The notes beneath the pieces were generated by a model that ran no database searches, had not been told where the DNA came from, and saw only the letters and a list, made by a program, of their open reading frames with translations. A stretch of DNA of 8,116 nt, from positions 1 through 8,116 of the forward strand of contig JAMWDA010000070.1 in NCBI GenBank assembly GCA_023818995.1, given 5' to 3'. The stretch is from Candidatus Omnitrophota bacterium (GTDB lineage: Bacteria; Omnitrophota; Gorgyraeia; Duberdicusellales; 4484-171). Positions 6,989 to 8,116 of the stretch are shown piece by piece. The position numbers and the translations under genes are program-made. Within the stretch, counting starts at the first letter, position 1; every line of letters begins with the position of its first letter.

Positions 6989-7732
6989 ATGATTAGGAAA
7001 AGGATAGTAGGGATAACAGGTGCTGCGGGGAATATAGGGACTACTTTAAGAGAGGGGTTGAAGTTGATTTACCAATTGCGTTTATACGATATAGTTAATA
7101 TGGAAGGAGAAGATAATTTTACTAATGTAGATTTTGCAGAAAAAGAAAAAGTTAAAGGAATATTTGAGGGGGTAGAAGTTTTAATTCATTTAGCGGGTAA
7201 TCCTCATCCCGATGCCCCTCAAAAACTTACTTTCAGGAACAATTTTATGGCAACGAGTTATGTTTTTGAAGAAGCTATGCGAGCGGGAGTTAAAAAAATC
7301 ATTTATGCTAGTTCCAATTTTTATCATGAAGGTGCGATAAGAGAGGCATTAAGAAAGGGTTTGAGGAAAGTCATTACTCTTGATATGCCACCCACACCAC
7401 AATGTCTATATGCTCAATCCAAAGTATTTGGTGAATATGTAGGCAGATACCTCTCCTATTTAGGGATGAAATTTATTGCCTTAAGAATTGGTTGGACAGT
7501 TTCTGAAGATAATCCTGTTTTTTACGATAGTGACTATATGCGCGCGGTATTTTGCAGCAAAAGAGATTTAGTTCAAGCATTTGAGAAAGCTATAGAAGAG
7601 AACACATCTTCTAATTTTATTGTTGCTTTTGTTACAAGTGATAATACGACCAATGTATTCGATCTTTCCCAAACCAAAAGAATATTAGGTTTTAATCCTC
7701 AAGATGATTCTGAGAATTATTTTAGAGAATAA
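6989..7732 (+). CDS. NAD-dependent epimerase/dehydratase, uronate dehydrogenase-like
   Basis: A 247-residue extended short-chain dehydrogenase. Visible features are the Rossmann motif TGAAGNIG (10-17), D34 after beta-2 (RLYDIV), which favours NAD over NADP, VDFAEKE (48-53), the HLAGNP segment (67-72), the catalytic serine region YASSN (106-110) and the YxxxK pair Y141/K145 (LYAQSKVFGEY). The C-terminal part has CSKRDLVQAF (189-198), FVTSDN (214-219) and ILGFNPQDDSE (232-242), a pattern I associate with uronate dehydrogenases, which oxidise galacturonate or glucuronate to aldarolactone. Other sugar-nucleotide or NAD(P)-dependent oxidoreductases of the family remain possible. It follows pheT by 10 bases with no clear Shine-Dalgarno sequence and is likely the last gene of the operon; its position beside pheST does not reveal a substrate. 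Confidence 0.85.
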   Translation: MIRKRIVGITGAAGNIGTTLREGLKLIYQLRLYDIVNMEGEDNFTNVDFAEKEKVKGIFEGVEVLIHLAGNPHPDAPQKLTFRNNFMATSYVFEEAMRAGVKKIIYASSNFYHEGAIREALRKGLRKVITLDMPPTPQCLYAQSKVFGEYVGRYLSYLGMKFIALRIGWTVSEDNPVFYDSDYMRAVFCSKRDLVQAFEKAIEENTSSNFIVAFVTSDNTTNVFDLSQTKRILGFNPQDDSENYFRE

Positions 7733-7740
7733 CGGTTTAC

Positions 7741-7769
7741 TTGACGATTAATCGTAAATAGTTTATAAT
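7741..7769 (+). promoter_or_regulatory. Sigma70-type promoter of tRNA-Asn
   Basis: TTGACG at 7741-7746 (-35) and a perfect TATAAT at 7764-7769 (-10) are separated by the optimal 17 bases. Transcription should start near 7776, only about six bases before the mature tRNA 5' end. It is the only convincing consensus promoter I found, and it gives the tRNA its own transcription independent of the operon upstream. Confidence 0.82.
7744..7755. repeat. 12-base palindrome overlapping the tRNA promoter -35 box
   Basis: ACGATTAATCGT is a perfect palindrome covering the last bases of the -35 box and part of the spacer. It is loosely flanked by TTTAC (7736-7740) and GTAAA (7754-7758) in inverted orientation. 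A regulator site is conceivable, but a 12-base palindrome is expected about once or twice by chance in a window this size, so its function is doubtful. Confidence 0.3.
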
Positions 7770-7781
7770 TTTTAAAATATT

Positions 7782-7857
7782 TCCCCGGTAGCTCAACAGG
7801 TAGAGCGGCTGGCTGTTAACCAGTAGGTCGTAGGTTCGAGCCCTACCCGGGGAGCCA
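7782..7857 (+). tRNA. tRNA-Asn (anticodon GTT)
   Basis: A complete cloverleaf of 76 bases. The acceptor stem TCCCCGG (7782-7788) pairs with CCGGGGA (7847-7853). The D stem is GCTC/GAGC (7791-7794 with 7803-7806). The anticodon stem GCTGG (7808-7812) pairs with CCAGT (7820-7824) with one G-T pair, and the loop CTGTTAA places anticodon GTT at 7815-7817. The variable loop is AGGTC and the T arm is GTAGG-TTCGAGC-CCTAC. The discriminator is G7854 and CCA is encoded at 7855-7857. It decodes both asparagine codons. It has its own promoter and terminator, and the recombinase reading frame on the other strand ends inside its D-arm. Confidence 0.97.
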
Positions 7858-8116
7858 TTTTTGACAATACGAACTGGGGATTTTCGGAATGAGAATCGGA
7901 AGTCCCCTTTTCTTTTTTATCCCCACCCGACCCAACCCCTGAAGGAATATTTGAATTTTTGAATGCCTCAAAATCCTCCGAATAATAAAGGTTTATCTGG
8001 ATTTGCTCTTTTGAATAAAGAATATCTTTAATGAACTTTTTGATTAAAAGATTTCTTTCAATTCCTTTTTGCTGGGCAAGGGATTTTAAAAATATTTTGA
8101 GGATATTTTGAAGAGT
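7793..8116 (-). CDS. C-terminal part of a probable serine recombinase (partial), frame ending inside tRNA-Asn
   Basis: On the minus strand an open frame of 107 codons enters from the right edge and stops at TGA (complement of 7793-7795). The first half, about 55 residues (LQNILKIFLKSLAQ…, then FIKDILYSKEQIQINLYYSED), is a helix plus beta-strand pattern like the end of large serine recombinases, which cut and rejoin DNA for phage and integrative elements. A Gly/Ser/Lys linker follows (GVGSGGDKKEKG). The rest is translated from the tRNA terminator and the antisense strand of tRNA-Asn, giving the peptide RVGLEPTTYWLTASRSTC. No stop codon interrupts the frame. The catalytic domain and start lie outside the window, so the family call rests on the tail alone. 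The position suggests an integrated element that extends to the right, and the real protein may use or lose the tRNA-encoded end. Confidence 0.6.
   Translation of the reverse strand, partial: TLQNILKIFLKSLAQQKGIERNLLIKKFIKDILYSKEQIQINLYYSEDFEAFKNSNIPSGVGSGGDKKEKGTSDSHSENPQFVLSKMAPRVGLEPTTYWLTASRSTC
7876..7919 (+). terminator. Rho-independent terminator of tRNA-Asn
   Basis: GGGGATTTTC (7876-7885) pairs with GGAAGTCCCC (7898-7907), ten pairs with two G-T wobbles and two further inner pairs, leaving an eight-base loop. A T-rich run TTTTCTTTTTT follows at 7908-7918. It ends the tRNA transcript 18 bases after the CCA, and probably also any operon read-through, since no strong terminator is visible between 7732 and the tRNA promoter. 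It lies within the minus-strand recombinase frame. Confidence 0.8.

Noticed and set aside
7733..7781. Terminator for the operon after the epimerase gene
   Set aside because: The only inverted repeat is the loopless palindrome at 7744-7755, with no GC-rich stem or adjacent T-tract; the tRNA terminator is the better candidate.
7861..7889. TTGACA at 7861-7866 as a second promoter -35 box
   Set aside because: No TATAAT-like hexamer lies 16-18 bases downstream; that region is the terminator stem.
1..8116. CRISPR array, insertion sequence or toxin-antitoxin module
   Set aside because: No regularly spaced repeats, transposase motifs or terminal inverted repeats are visible, and no paired small toxin-antitoxin frames were found.

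Overview
The window comes from a low-GC, A+T-rich bacterial chromosome with very compact gene packing. The bacterial-type PheS/PheT, ribosomal protein L20, a sigma70-like promoter and a tRNA gene with encoded CCA all point to Bacteria. Together they suggest an uncultivated anaerobe-like lineage, but nothing visible fixes the phylum. It is mostly core genome, ending at what looks like the edge of an integrated element on the right.

Region 1 (1-7732) reads as one long plus-strand operon. It begins with the 3' end of an unidentified membrane protein, whose stop codon overlaps the Shine-Dalgarno sequence of rplT. Next come two separate single-RCK TrkA-type proteins, a 34-codon single-helix membrane peptide that has not been described here before, and the TrkH potassium channel subunit. 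A secreted, membrane-anchored OB-fold protein follows, then pheS, pheT and an NAD-dependent epimerase/dehydratase that resembles uronate dehydrogenase. Spacing between genes runs from a 25-base overlap to 10 bases, and only rplT has a strong ribosome binding site. The usual bacterial order infC-rpmI-rplT-pheS-pheT is broken here: infC and rpmI are not directly upstream, and a complete potassium uptake cassette sits between rplT and pheST.

Region 2 (7733-7920) is a self-contained tRNA-Asn(GTT) transcription unit: a near-consensus promoter (TTGACG, 17-base spacer, TATAAT), the tRNA with encoded CCA, and a hairpin-plus-T-tract terminator.

Region 3 (7793-8116, minus strand) is the open 3' end of a gene entering from the right. 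Its residues look like the C-terminal end of a serine recombinase. Its reading frame continues through the terminator and antisense through most of tRNA-Asn, stopping only inside the D-arm. This arrangement suggests an integrative element next to tRNA-Asn that extends beyond the right edge.

The most notable points are the recombinase frame that ends inside the tRNA gene, the small membrane peptide fitted exactly between trkA and trkH, a PheT that lacks its tRNA-binding B2 (EMAP-like) domain while the rest is intact, and a four-cysteine insertion in PheS.
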